This document shows, in pieces, positions 1 to 8,211 of a stretch of DNA of 64,000 bases. The first letter of the stretch is position 1; each line of letters begins with the position of its first letter. The notes below the pieces were generated by a model, which saw nothing but the letters and a program-made list of their open reading frames with translations, was not told the origin of the DNA and ran no database searches. Where the stretch lies: positions 496,001-560,000 of the forward strand of contig NZ_CP087106.1 of the NCBI RefSeq assembly GCF_028583545.1, given 5' to 3'. Both the position numbers and the translations under genes were made by a program. Source of the DNA: Methylobacterium sp. NMS14P (GTDB lineage Bacteria; Pseudomonadota; Alphaproteobacteria; Rhizobiales; Beijerinckiaceae).

Positions 1-163
1 GAACGCCGTGACGATCAAGGCCGAGTACCTGCGCTACGACCTCGGCAGCCACAACCTGCTGGTCGGCTCCGTCGGCGGCCCGGGTGTCGGCTACATCTCC
101 CGCTTCCGGACCGAGGGCGCCATCGCCCGCGCCGGCCTGAACTTCAAGTTCGGCTCCTACTGA
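1..163 (+). CDS. C-terminal end of an outer-membrane beta-barrel protein (partial)
   Basis: The window opens inside a gene. The last 53 codons (reading from base 2) end at TGA 161-163. Residues alternate polar and hydrophobic in two strand-like stretches, and the protein closes with LNFKFGSY, an aromatic-ended last strand typical of porin-like or Omp25/OmpA-type barrels of Rhizobiales. The type of barrel cannot be fixed from so short a piece; it could be an opacity-family surface antigen. Confidence 0.6.
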   Translation, partial: NAVTIKAEYLRYDLGSHNLLVGSVGGPGVGYISRFRTEGAIARAGLNFKFGSY

Positions 164-177
164 GATCCGTCGAGCTG

Positions 178-199
178 CTCCCGGCGGCTGTGCCGGGAG
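178..199 (+). terminator. Stem-loop downstream of the barrel gene
   Basis: Perfect 8-bp arms CTCCCGGC and GCCGGGAG enclose a 6-base loop, 15 bases after the stop codon. No T-run follows, so intrinsic termination is only a possibility. Confidence 0.4.
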
Positions 200-506
200 T
201 GCGGCGGCGGGCGAGGGGTAGTTGGTCCTCCTCGTCGCCTTCCGTCGCGGAAGAGCAGCTATCCAGCTGACCTTCGTATCCCCAGCCCGATCAAACTGGC
301 CGCGAGGTCGGCTACACCCTGGGAGCCCGCACTCCTGGGGTGTCTTTTATACACCACTACCAAGTCGGGGTCGCATATGCCGAACGAGTGCTCGGGAGCC
401 GCCGCGGAGAGCCATGGCCGACCAGTCGCTGTTCGCCTGCTCCAGTTGATCCCAGAGCGTACGCTTCGTCTGGGTCTGCCGCGAAAGCAGACACCCCACG
501 CCCAAG
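200..506. other. Intergenic stretch without a convincing gene
   Basis: About 300 bases between the barrel gene and the convergent Crp/Fnr gene. Short open frames exist but none has family-like sequence. I see no RNA gene or repeat. Confidence 0.5.
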
Positions 507-1181
507 TCACTGCCGACCTGCGGCCGCCAAGCTGGCACGGTCAACGATTTCGATTGCTCCCCGACGAAGTTCGATCAGGCCCGCCTCGGCCCATTGCCCC
601 AGGAGGCGGCTGACCACCTCACGAACGCTGCCGACGTCGTCCGCGAGCTTCTGATGGGTCACCGCGGCGACACCCCGCGGATCGGCCTCGGCCAAGAGCC
701 GTTGCGCGAGGCGCTGCTTCAGCGGCGCGAATGCGACCTCATCAATCAGCGTGAACAGGCCGGACATCAGCCGCGTGTAGTCGTCCATGACAAAGCTGCG
801 GAACGCGGCGCTCTCGCCCATCAGGTGCTTGAACGTGCCCACCGGCAGCGCCGCCAACTCGGTCTTCTCCTCGGCCACGCTCTGCGCCGGGAACGTGCCG
901 CCGGACAGCAGGCACTGCGTGGTCAGGGCACAGGTGCCGCCGGGGCCGACCTTGTAGATCAGCACCTCGCGCCCGCCCTCCGACATGCGGAAGATGCGCG
1001 TGCGGCCTTCTAGGCACATCAGGTAGTTGGCGCACTCGCCATCGAGTTCATAGGCGATGGCGCCGGCGTCCAGGACCGGGAAGTGGACAGTTCCCCGGGC
1101 GATCTGGAGGTGCGCCGGGCTGAGCGCTTGAAGGAGCGGAAACCGGTCGATCCAACGTTCGACCTTCTGGGCATCCGTCAT
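507..1181 (-). CDS. Crp/Fnr-family transcriptional regulator
   Basis: 224 aa from the ATG at 1181; an open frame continues upstream but its sequence is not protein-like. The N-terminal half is a cyclic-nucleotide-binding-type jelly roll (for example CLEGRTRIFRMSEGGREVL). The C-terminal third is a winged helix, with VTHQKLADDVGSVREVVSRLL as the recognition-helix region of this family. No N-terminal cysteine cluster like that of oxygen-sensing Fnr is visible, so the effector is not predictable; NnrR/Dnr-like NO sensing or a ligand-free type are options. It is divergent from the pentapeptide, thioredoxin and CcdA operon, with a dyad between them that it may bind. Confidence 0.88.
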   Translation of the reverse strand: MTDAQKVERWIDRFPLLQALSPAHLQIARGTVHFPVLDAGAIAYELDGECANYLMCLEGRTRIFRMSEGGREVLIYKVGPGGTCALTTQCLLSGGTFPAQSVAEEKTELAALPVGTFKHLMGESAAFRSFVMDDYTRLMSGLFTLIDEVAFAPLKQRLAQRLLAEADPRGVAAVTHQKLADDVGSVREVVSRLLGQWAEAGLIELRRGAIEIVDRASLAAAGRQ

Positions 1182-1262
1182 GGCGGCGTATTCCCCCCGG
1201 CCATGACGACGGGCTGATCGTCCGGCTCGCGTTGCGTTTTTCTCCCGCCGCGCCGGACTTGT

Positions 1263-1276
1263 GTGACTTGGGTCAC
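1263..1276. promoter_or_regulatory. Candidate Crp/Fnr-type operator
   Basis: Perfect inverted repeat GTGAC-N4-GTCAC in the divergent region between the Crp/Fnr gene (start 1181) and the pentapeptide gene (start 1365). The 5-4-5 geometry is that of Fnr-type boxes (TTGAT-N4-ATCAA), with half-sites closer to the Crp TGTGA. Binding by the adjacent regulator is inference. Confidence 0.5.
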
Positions 1277-1364
1277 CGACCGGGTGCAGCGGGCCGGCAT
1301 AGCATCGCGCCACAACGAACACGATAAGGCGCCCGCCCTGTGTGGCGCCGCCGGGAGTGAACCG

Positions 1365-2165
1365 ATGCGCCGCCTCGCCCTCAGCTTCATGCTCGCCGTC
1401 CTCGCAGCCGGCTCCGCCTCGGCCGAACAGGACCTGCTGCTCGGGGCGGACATGTCTTCGCCCGCCATGACCAAGGCCGGAATGAGCCGCGCCGACGTCG
1501 AGGCGATGATCAAGGCCGCGGACGGCAAGCCGGTCGACCTGCACGACAAGTCCCTCTCCGGGCTCGATCTCTCAGGGCTGAACCTCCGGGGCGTCAACCT
1601 ACGGACGGCGCGCCTGAACAAGGCCAACCTCCGTGGCGCCGACCTCAGCGGCGCGAACCTCGAACAGGCGTGGTTCCTGAAGGCCGACCTGTCCGGCGCC
1701 AAGCTCGCGGACGCGAAGATGTTCGGGATCACGGCGCGGGACGCCAATCTCAGCGGCGCCGACCTGAGTCGCTCTGTGCCCATCGGCGACTTCAAGGGCG
1801 CCAACATGAGCGGCGCAACGTTGGTCGACCTCAAGGGCGGGGCCGACATCAAGAACCAGTCCATGGGCCTGATGCGGACGGTGTTCACCTCGGTGAACCT
1901 CTCCGACGCGAACCTGAAGGGAGCCAACCTCGGCCGGTCGCGCCTTGAGTATGCCAACCTCAAGGACGCCGACCTCACCGACGTGGTGCTGATGGGCTCG
2001 GACCTGTCAGGCGCCAACCTGACCGGGGCTACGGTCACGGGCGCGGACTTCAAGAACGTCGACGTCAGCGGAACCCGGCTCATCGACCTCAAGGGGCAGG
2101 CCGAGGCCAAGGACTGGTCGGAGCGCGTGAATGCCGACCGTGCCGTCACCAAGGTGACCAATTGA
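1365..2165 (+). CDS. Secreted pentapeptide-repeat protein
   Basis: 266 aa from the ATG at 1365, chosen because it begins a clean signal peptide (MRRLALSFMLAVLAAGSASA). After about residue 60 come repeated A(D/N)LxG-type pentapeptides in two blocks (SGLDLSGLNLRGVNL, LRGADLSGANL, then NLKGANLGRSRLEYANL and SDLSGANLTGATV), which fold into a right-handed quadrilateral beta-helix. The segment between blocks (LKGGADIKNQSMG) interrupts the coil and a similar piece (DLKGQAEAKDWS) closes it. It is the first gene of a likely operon with a periplasmic thioredoxin and a CcdA-like membrane protein. The role is unknown; as an exported protein it is probably not a gyrase-protecting Qnr-type factor. Confidence 0.85.
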   Translation: MRRLALSFMLAVLAAGSASAEQDLLLGADMSSPAMTKAGMSRADVEAMIKAADGKPVDLHDKSLSGLDLSGLNLRGVNLRTARLNKANLRGADLSGANLEQAWFLKADLSGAKLADAKMFGITARDANLSGADLSRSVPIGDFKGANMSGATLVDLKGGADIKNQSMGLMRTVFTSVNLSDANLKGANLGRSRLEYANLKDADLTDVVLMGSDLSGANLTGATVTGADFKNVDVSGTRLIDLKGQAEAKDWSERVNADRAVTKVTN

Positions 2166-2209
2166 GCCGACCGTCTGCCTAGACCCATCAACAAGGAGAC
2201 AGACAGTCC

Positions 2210-2599
2210 ATGACCACCCGTCGCTTCATTCTCGGCGCCCTGGCCGCCGCTCCCTTGCTGTTCGGTACCGCCGCGAATGCCGCCGAGGCGGTCTTCAGCC
2301 CCAAGGCCTTCGAGGCGGCGCAGAAGGCGGGCAAGCCGATCCTCGTCCACGTCACCGCGCCGTGGTGCACCGTCTGCGCGGCGCAGAAGCCGATCCTGGC
2401 CACGCTGGAAGCCCAGCCCCGGTTCAAGGACCTTCAGGTGTTCGACGTCGACTTCGACAGCCGCAAGGACGTGTTGAAGCGGTTTGGCGTGACGAGGCAG
2501 AGCACCCTGATCACCTTCAAGGGTGAGAAGGAGACGGGTCGTTCGGTCGGCGTTACCCAGCCGGAGTGGATCGAGGGCGCCGTCGAGAAGGCGTTGTAG
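2210..2599 (+). CDS. Exported thioredoxin-family protein
   Basis: 129 aa. An N-terminal signal (MTTRRFILGALAAAPLLFGTAANA, with a twin Arg) is followed by a short thioredoxin fold carrying the redox motif APWCTVCAAQKP (CxxC) and the conserved cis-Pro region (RFGVTRQSTLITFKGEKETGR; a Thr stands where many have Pro after Ser). It lies 44 bases after the pentapeptide gene and 7 bases before the CcdA-like gene. That context suggests a periplasmic reductase kept reduced by the membrane protein, as in CcdA/DsbD and ResA/TlpA pairs. Confidence 0.88.
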   Translation: MTTRRFILGALAAAPLLFGTAANAAEAVFSPKAFEAAQKAGKPILVHVTAPWCTVCAAQKPILATLEAQPRFKDLQVFDVDFDSRKDVLKRFGVTRQSTLITFKGEKETGRSVGVTQPEWIEGAVEKAL

Positions 2600-2606
2600 G
2601 TCGATC

Positions 2607-3326
2607 GTGGCCACGACGTTCGGCCTCGCGTTCCTCGCCGGCATCCTCTCGGTGCTGTCACCCTGCGTGCTGCCCTTGCTGCCGCTGGTGCTTGGTGCCG
2701 CGGCATCGGAGCACCAGCTCGGCCCTGCAGCCCTCGCCGCCGGCCTCGCCCTGTCCTTCGTGGCCATCGGGCTGTTCGTGGCGACCGTGGGCTTCGCCAT
2801 CGGCCTCGACGGCGATGTCTTCCGAACCGTCGCGGCCATTATGCTAGTCCTGATCGGGCTCGTCCTGATGGTTCCGGCTGCCCAAACACGGCTCGCCGTC
2901 GCCGCCAGTCCGGTGAGCAACTGGACCGAGAGCCGGTTCGGTGGCTTCTCGACCGCCGGGCTCCTTGGGCAGTTCGGGGTCGGGCTGTTGCTCGGAGCGG
3001 TCTGGAGCCCTTGTGTCGGACCGACCCTGGGGGCGGCGTCCCTCCTCGCATCGCAGGGGCGAGATCTGGGTACGGTAGCGGTGACGATGCTTCTGTTCGG
3101 CCTCGGCGCCGCCCTGCCGCTCCTGCTCCTCGGCACCCTCTCCCGCGAGGTGCTGATGCGCTGGCGCGACCGGATGATGGGGCTCGGCAAGGGGCTGAAG
3201 GTCGCCCTGGGCGCCATCCTCGTCGCCACCGGCCTGATGATCGCCACGGGCTACGACAAGGCTGCGGAGACCGTCCTGGTCAACGCCTCGCCGGCTTGGC
3301 TCAAGAATTTGACCACCCGGCTTTGA
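2607..3326 (+). CDS. CcdA/DsbD-family membrane thiol transporter
   Basis: 239 aa from a GTG at 2607, just after the previous stop and with an AGG upstream; the open frame before it has no family-like sequence. About six hydrophobic helices are visible. The two Cys-Pro hallmark sites of the family are present: SVLSPCVLPLLPL near residue 20 and GAVWSPCVGPTLG about 110 residues later. The family passes electrons from cytoplasmic thioredoxin to periplasmic thiol proteins. The neighbouring exported thioredoxin is the obvious partner. Confidence 0.88.
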   Translation: MATTFGLAFLAGILSVLSPCVLPLLPLVLGAAASEHQLGPAALAAGLALSFVAIGLFVATVGFAIGLDGDVFRTVAAIMLVLIGLVLMVPAAQTRLAVAASPVSNWTESRFGGFSTAGLLGQFGVGLLLGAVWSPCVGPTLGAASLLASQGRDLGTVAVTMLLFGLGAALPLLLLGTLSREVLMRWRDRMMGLGKGLKVALGAILVATGLMIATGYDKAAETVLVNASPAWLKNLTTRL

Positions 3327-3425
3327 TGGCGGGCACGCCGTAGACACTCTTCGTCAGGCCGTGCTTGGGCCGGCAAAAGGCGAGCGGCGGTGAGAGGGTG
3401 TCGCGGCCGATGGCGGGCGACGCGC

Positions 3426-3449
3426 AAACCCCTCTGACGGCTCGCACGT
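3426..3449 (+). promoter_or_regulatory. Candidate ECF promoter of the sigma/anti-sigma operon
   Basis: AAAC at 3426-3429 and CGT at 3447-3449 with exactly 17 bases between, matching the general AAC/CGT architecture of ECF promoters, about 95 bases before the sigma start. The fasciclin gene across the locus carries the same AAAC-N17-CGT arrangement. The assignment is by pattern only. Confidence 0.4.
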
Positions 3450-3544
3450 GTCCCTCCGGACGGAGCCGTGCCATAGGTATGTCCTGAATCGGCCGATGCG
3501 CCGGAGCCCGCCGGAATTCGCTTTCCCGCGGCAAGGGAGGAACC

Positions 3545-4102
3545 GTGCCGAACGTGGGGACTCCTGCAAACGCGGACCTCGCGCAGCTGATCGCGGCCGT
3601 GGCCACGGGCGACCGCATGGCCCTGCGCGCGCTCTATGACGCCGCCGCCCCGAAACTTCTCGGGATCATCCTTCGTATCTTGAGGGACAGGAGTGCGGCC
3701 GAGGATGCGTTGCAGGAGGTGTTCGTGCGCATATGGCAGCGTGCTGGCACCTATGATCCGAGGACCGGGCCCGCGGCCGCATGGCTCGGTGCCATCGCTC
3801 GGCACAAGGCCATCGACCGCCTTCGGCAGGACCAGGCCACCCGCCTGACCCAGGCCGACGAGGACTGGTTCGAACGCCTCGCCGATGCCCGTGACGGCGA
3901 GGCGGACCTCGCCCGCCGTGACGCCCTCGCGCATTGCCTCGAAGCCGTCGAGCCCGCCCAGCGCGATTGCCTCGTCCTCGCCTACTGCGAGGGCTGGTCG
4001 CGCGAGGAGTTGGCGGCACGGCACGACCGCCCCGTCAACACGGTCAAGACGTGGCTGCGCCGCGGCCTCATGAGCCTGCGCGGCTGCCTGGAGGCGACAT
4101 GA
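3545..4102 (+). CDS. ECF RNA polymerase sigma factor (SigK-like)
   Basis: 185 aa starting at GTG 3545, preceded by a strong GGGAGG ribosome-binding site. Region 2 is clear (LYDAAAPKLLGIILRILRD, then AEDALQEVFVRIWQ and the AWLGAIARHKAIDRLR segment). Region 4 closes the protein (QRDCLVLAYCEGWSREELA, then HDRPVNTVKTWLRRGLMSLR). It overlaps the anti-sigma gene by ATGA, so the two are translationally coupled. Its pairing with an RskA-type anti-sigma and a nearby fasciclin gene recalls the mycobacterial SigK/RskA/MPT70-MPT83 arrangement. Confidence 0.9.
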   Translation: MPNVGTPANADLAQLIAAVATGDRMALRALYDAAAPKLLGIILRILRDRSAAEDALQEVFVRIWQRAGTYDPRTGPAAAWLGAIARHKAIDRLRQDQATRLTQADEDWFERLADARDGEADLARRDALAHCLEAVEPAQRDCLVLAYCEGWSREELAARHDRPVNTVKTWLRRGLMSLRGCLEAT

Positions 4103-4833
4103 GCGGCGATGCTGGCACGGGCGCCGCGCCCTTCTGGGCGGAGGATCCCAGCGGCGCGGCCGGGGAGTACGTCCTCGGGACCTTGGCCGCCGACGAGCGC
4201 GTCGCCTTCGCCTCGGCGATGGAGCGGGACGCTTCCCTTCGCGCGGCGGTGGCCGACTGGGAGGCGCGGCTCGCGCCGCTCACGGCGACGGCCCCATCGG
4301 TCAAGCCCGCGCCCGACGTATGGGATGCAATCGAGGCCAGGATCGGGACGGATCGCTCACCTGAGGTCGATGCCAGTGGCGCGACTGTCCGCAGGCTGGA
4401 GCGCGGGCTGCGGATCTGGCGGCTCGCCGCGGGGGCTACGACCGCGCTCGCGGCCGGCCTCACCCTCTGGCTCGCGGTCGGGCCGCGGCCTTCCGACACC
4501 GATCGGCAGTACCTAGCCGTGGTTGACCGCGGCGGCACCCTACCGGCGCTGATCGTGCGCGTCGATCTCGACGGCGGCACCGTGCAGGTCCGCAGTCTCT
4601 CGGCGGAGACGCCGCCGGACCGCAGCCTGGAGCTCTGGTTCGTGGGGGCGAATGCTGCGCCGCGCTCGCTGGGCCTCGTCACCGACCCGGCGGCACGCTT
4701 GCCCGTGCCGGCCGCCCTCCGTGCCGGTGCGGAAGGTGCGACCCTCGCGGTGTCGGTGGAGCCGAAGGGCGGCTCGCCGACCGGTACGCCGACTGGCCCG
4801 GTCGTATATTCCGGGAAGCTCCTGCGTGAATGA
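4099..4833 (+). CDS. RskA-type membrane anti-sigma factor
   Basis: 244 aa; the ATG overlaps the sigma stop codon. The cytoplasmic N-terminus (AGEYVLGTLAADERVAFASAMERD) is the short anti-sigma domain of ChrR/RskA-like proteins. One membrane helix follows (LAAGATTALAAGLTLWLAV, near residue 120), then a periplasmic RskA domain (QYLAVVDRGGTLPALIVRV, LELWFVG). It would hold the sigma factor at the membrane until an extracytoplasmic signal triggers proteolysis. The signal is unknown. Confidence 0.88.
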   Translation: MSGDAGTGAAPFWAEDPSGAAGEYVLGTLAADERVAFASAMERDASLRAAVADWEARLAPLTATAPSVKPAPDVWDAIEARIGTDRSPEVDASGATVRRLERGLRIWRLAAGATTALAAGLTLWLAVGPRPSDTDRQYLAVVDRGGTLPALIVRVDLDGGTVQVRSLSAETPPDRSLELWFVGANAAPRSLGLVTDPAARLPVPAALRAGAEGATLAVSVEPKGGSPTGTPTGPVVYSGKLLRE

Positions 4834-4871
4834 GGCGGGCGCCGGCGGAGGCCGGAGCCCGCCCGCCTTGG

Positions 4872-5420
4872 TCAAGGCATCAGCACGCCGCTGACGACGT
4901 GGATGACGCCGTTCGACTGCATGACGTTCGGGATGGTCACCGGAACTGTGTTGCCCTTCACGTCGGTGACGTAGACCTTCTTGCCCCTGGCCGAGACGGC
5001 GAGCGGCTCGCCCTCGACGGTGGTGAGCTGGTTCTGTCCCTCGGGCTTCTTGGCGAGCGCCATCAGGTCCTTTGCGGTGTAGACGCCCGGGACGACGTGG
5101 TAGGTCAGGATCTTCGTCAGCGTCGCCTTGTTGGCGGGCTGCACGAGGTTCTCGACCGTACCCGCCGGCAGCTTGGCGAAGGCGGCGTTGGTCGGCGCGA
5201 ACACCGTGAAGGGACCCGGACCCGACAGGGTGTCGACGAGGCCGGCGGCCTTCACGGCGGCGACCAGGGTGGTGTGGTCCTTGGAGTTGACCGCGTTCTC
5301 GACGATGGTCTTGCTCGCGTACATAGGCGCGCCGCCGACCAACGGGTTCTTGGCGAGCGCCGGCGCGGCGGCTGCGACGAGGCTGAGGCCGAGTGCGAGG
5401 CGTAGAAGCGTCTTGGACAT
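4872..5420 (-). CDS. Secreted fasciclin (FAS1) domain protein
   Basis: 182 aa with a signal peptide (MSKTLLRLALGLSLVAAAAPALA) and one FAS1 domain. H1 and H2 boxes are clear: GPFTVFAPTNAAFAKLP and ILTYHVVPGVY, ending NGVIHVVSGVLMP. FAS1 domains mediate adhesion at the cell surface. The gene faces the sigma/anti-sigma pair, stop to stop 38 bases apart, and has an ECF-type promoter pattern matching that upstream of the sigma gene, so it is a likely target of that sigma factor. Confidence 0.92.
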   Translation of the reverse strand: MSKTLLRLALGLSLVAAAAPALAKNPLVGGAPMYASKTIVENAVNSKDHTTLVAAVKAAGLVDTLSGPGPFTVFAPTNAAFAKLPAGTVENLVQPANKATLTKILTYHVVPGVYTAKDLMALAKKPEGQNQLTTVEGEPLAVSARGKKVYVTDVKGNTVPVTIPNVMQSNGVIHVVSGVLMP

Positions 5421-5466
5421 GGTGTCTCCCCGATACTGCGCCCCTCCAGGGGCGTCGCAGGGTCCT

Positions 5467-5490
5467 ACGGGGCTCGGCGGGGGAAAGTTT
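5467..5490 (-). promoter_or_regulatory. Candidate ECF promoter of the fasciclin gene
   Basis: On the minus strand AAAC (5490-5487) is followed after 17 bases by CGT (5469-5467), 47 bases before the ATG. The same spacing and core bases occur upstream of the sigma gene. Confidence 0.42.
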
Positions 5491-5685
5491 CAGACCTGCC
5501 CGACGCCTCCGCGAATGCGTCCGAATCCGCAAGTGACCTCACTTGCGGTGACCCGATGGTATTGGTCAGCCCATTCGCGCGTTGACGTGTCCTATCGCTC
5601 ACGGGGCGGACTGACAGTGCATGCTATGCAGTCCGACACGCCACGTCCGGGAGATGAACCGTTGCCGCCCATCGGCGAGCACGGC

Positions 5686-5901
5686 ATCGAACCGGAGGTG
5701 GTGAAGTTGCCCGAGGCCAAGCCCGGCTTCGTGCTCCTATCGCGCCGGTGGGTGGTGGAGCGCTCCTTTGCCTGGGCCACCCGCTTCCGCAGGCTCGTCA
5801 AAGATTACGAGCGCTATGCCAGCACACCGGTAGACCTCCACCTCGTCGCTTTCGTCTGCCTCATGCTCAGACAGGCCGCTCAGATCGCCAAAGGCCCATA
5901 A
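5686..5901 (+). pseudogene. C-terminal remnant of an IS5-family transposase
   Basis: The last roughly 70 codons of a DDE transposase of the IS5 (IS427-like) type. They include LSRRWVVERSFAWATRFRR, which contains the catalytic Glu region, then LVKDYERYASTPVDLHLVAFVCLMLR, ending at TAA 5899-5901. The N-terminal two thirds are missing and the upstream bases do not continue the family. It marks the left edge of the accessory region. No matching terminal repeats were identified. Confidence 0.75.
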
Positions 5902-6448
5902 CAACCTCTAGTTATCTCGGCGCTCAAGGACTCCCTGGCCCCGTTTTCGCGAGGAAGCTATGGTAGGTCATTGAGGCGTTGATGTCCGCTTCTGAAGTGT
6001 TGTCCTCCGCCGTTGAATGACTGGGATGGGCGCTTTTCGGAAGATCCGCTTTCCGGCCGAGCACCAGGGTCAGTTGCGGCACCGAGCGGAAGCAGGTGAG
6101 GCTCGGCACGCGAGACGGCGAGAGCAAGATCAGATCCTTAATAAGATAGAGGGTGCTTTTCCGTTGAACGGAAAGGCGCGAGTTAACCAATCCACCCCGG
6201 ATAGTCAGATTTTGGTCCAATAATATGTAAAAGTAGTGCTTGACGATCCTGTAAGATGTGATATTTATACACCTGACTGCGCGGGCCGATTCTCTTGCCT
6301 ACGCAATCGATTGGTTGGCGGTGGCAGCTTGCTGCGCACCTGGAGCCGCAAGGTCCATCCAACCACCAAAACCTCCGCCCTGAAAGCGGCTGTTTTGACG
6401 TGCTGCCAATCCTGGCAGTGCGGCAATCGATTGTGTTTGGAGTTTTCG
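5902..6448. other. Gene-poor stretch upstream of the phage-like block
   Basis: About 550 bases without a convincing coding region. It contains the 17-bp palindrome at 6158-6174 and an AT-rich stretch around 6205-6270 that could hold the promoter for the next gene. Open frames here are short and without recognisable sequence. Confidence 0.5.
6158..6174. repeat. Palindrome TTTCCGTT-N-AACGGAAA, copy 1
   Basis: Perfect 8-1-8 palindrome (centre G). An identical-armed copy (centre A) lies at 9520-9536. It has operator-like size. It sits 275 bases upstream of the first gene of the block. Confidence 0.6.
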
Positions 6449-8200
6449 ATGACCGCCGCTTTTACTCAGGACGCTGCCGTTCTCGCGCCTGCCCTCACCA
6501 TCATCGCCAACACCACCTCTCTGTCTGCGTTGATTGCAGCCAACCAGGACCTGATTGACGATAAGGTTCCTGAAGGTGGTGCCCACCCCACCGATGCGGA
6601 CCGCGCTACCTGGCAGACCTCCATCACCGCGATGGGTTCAGTTGTGGCGATCGCCGGCAACAGGTCACGATTTGCCAACTGGACCTTGCTCGCCATGGCC
6701 ACGCTGTATTTTCAGCATGCGCCGGACAACCAGTTCCGCGATGCGTTCGGAGAGGGTAAGTTCAAGAAGCCTGGCAGCAACCATGTGTTTGCCCCAGCTG
6801 CCTCCGCTTTATTCGGCCTCAACGTTGGCGATGCCGTCAACAAGACAAGCAATAGCAAGCGATTGAACTCGCTTTGCGCGCAGTTTGACGGCTTGCTGCT
6901 CGCACTTCGAGAGCAGGGTTTACGTCTTGAAGATATGCCGCTCAGTCGAGACAGTGTTCTGCAATTGCTGAACGTCATTGAGAAGGCGGGTGGCACAAAC
7001 GCTCTGGAACGCAAGGAGGCCGCCGACGACGATCAGTCGCCCCAACCGATCGGGCTCAGTGCCGAAGTGGTGAGGGAAATCCTGTATAAGCGCGGCCTTT
7101 CCGTACTGGGCGGAATGGGCGGGGCAACGCCCAAAGTGGTGCTTCAGGCGGTACACCCCGACGGCACCACAGAAGAACTGGGCGAGGTAGCTGAGAACCT
7201 GGTCACCAAGGCAGTGGCGGATTTCGCGAAGCCACTGCCTCGCACTCAGGCGCTTGGGGAAGCGATGGAGATGGGGCGATGCGTGATTGCAGAAGCCACC
7301 TCAGATGTCGCGCGACCGGGTACGGACCCGCACAATCCTCGTACACCACGGCGGCATGACGAGCCGCAGATGGTATTTCACCCAGACGGGAAAATTACTT
7401 GGAGCCTTCTGTTGGGCCCGAGCAGCGTGATTGTCGAGGTTCGGACACGTGTGCCCGACATCATTCTGGGCTCCGCGGTTCTTGGACATACCCGGCTCGA
7501 TACGCAGAGGCGCAAGCGCGTGGAAGCGAACATTCTCCCGATGGAGCGGCGAGGTGTCTTTGATGTCGGTGTAGAGGCGTCTGAGACAATGACGGGCGTC
7601 GGCAAGTTGATGGTGTTTACCCGCGCAGCCAGCGATGCAACCGTGGGCAAGGATCGAGTTGGAGTTCTGCTCCAGGGTCTTACCGGCCCTTTGCCGATGG
7701 AGCTGAACTCCAGCTTGACCTTCCTCGCAAGTTGTGAGGCTGTGCCAGAGGTGTTTCACGGCTACGCCGCCCCTTACGCGGACAACGCCACCAGGGCCGT
7801 GAAGACTGCTTCCAGAACGGCTAAACCGCCGCCGGATGTTACCATTACGATTGGTGCCGTAGGATTTACATCCAGTGGAGCCATGGCTGACGCCCGTCCA
7901 GTTGGCATGGCGGTCAACGATGTTCAGGGGGCGAGCTCCGTGTCTGTCCGCCTAGACGACTACGTGGCATTCCTTAGAGCTTTCGCGAAGGTGCACCCCG
8001 AGATCAAGGGCGGAGTGATCTGTCGAGTAGGCGATCACGGGGTCTGCTTCGATCTCGGCACAACTAGCTCCACTTATCGAGTGTTCATTCCATTGTCTGT
8101 CAACGGCGTTCGGATGAACAGTGGCGTTCGCAAAATTGTCGTTGAGAAATGGCCAGAAGAGGCTTCGCTAACCCCCAACAACGAACCATCCAAGCTCTAG
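6449..8200 (+). CDS. Unrecognised 583-aa protein, first gene of the phage-like block
   Basis: Start chosen at ATG 6449 (GGAG about 7 bases upstream); the open frame extends further but looks non-coding. I do not recognise the family. The N-terminal 130 residues are Ala-rich helix with no signal peptide. A middle section (about 190-330) is mixed and ends in a low-complexity Pro/Arg linker. The C-terminal 250 residues are beta-rich, with a second linker (TASRTAKPPPDVT) before a final module. That module contains SVSVRLDDYVAFLRAFAKV and GVCFDLGTTSSTYRVFIPL, which has a faint sliding-clamp-like rhythm; this is a guess only. It is followed by a phage-style hairpin and the TGT-like gene. Confidence 0.7.
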   Translation: MTAAFTQDAAVLAPALTIIANTTSLSALIAANQDLIDDKVPEGGAHPTDADRATWQTSITAMGSVVAIAGNRSRFANWTLLAMATLYFQHAPDNQFRDAFGEGKFKKPGSNHVFAPAASALFGLNVGDAVNKTSNSKRLNSLCAQFDGLLLALREQGLRLEDMPLSRDSVLQLLNVIEKAGGTNALERKEAADDDQSPQPIGLSAEVVREILYKRGLSVLGGMGGATPKVVLQAVHPDGTTEELGEVAENLVTKAVADFAKPLPRTQALGEAMEMGRCVIAEATSDVARPGTDPHNPRTPRRHDEPQMVFHPDGKITWSLLLGPSSVIVEVRTRVPDIILGSAVLGHTRLDTQRRKRVEANILPMERRGVFDVGVEASETMTGVGKLMVFTRAASDATVGKDRVGVLLQGLTGPLPMELNSSLTFLASCEAVPEVFHGYAAPYADNATRAVKTASRTAKPPPDVTITIGAVGFTSSGAMADARPVGMAVNDVQGASSVSVRLDDYVAFLRAFAKVHPEIKGGVICRVGDHGVCFDLGTTSSTYRVFIPLSVNGVRMNSGVRKIVVEKWPEEASLTPNNEPSKL

Positions 8201-8211
8201 CGAGCATGCGA

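Noticed and set aside
1178..3247. Long open frame antisense to the pentapeptide, thioredoxin and CcdA genes
   Set aside because: It lies opposite three genes with clear families; the translation is Arg/Ser/Pro-rich without motifs, as expected of antisense frames in GC-rich DNA.
5902..6448. Small open frames between the IS5 remnant and the phage-like block as genes
   Set aside because: Short, overlapping on both strands, no ribosome-binding sites or protein-like motifs.
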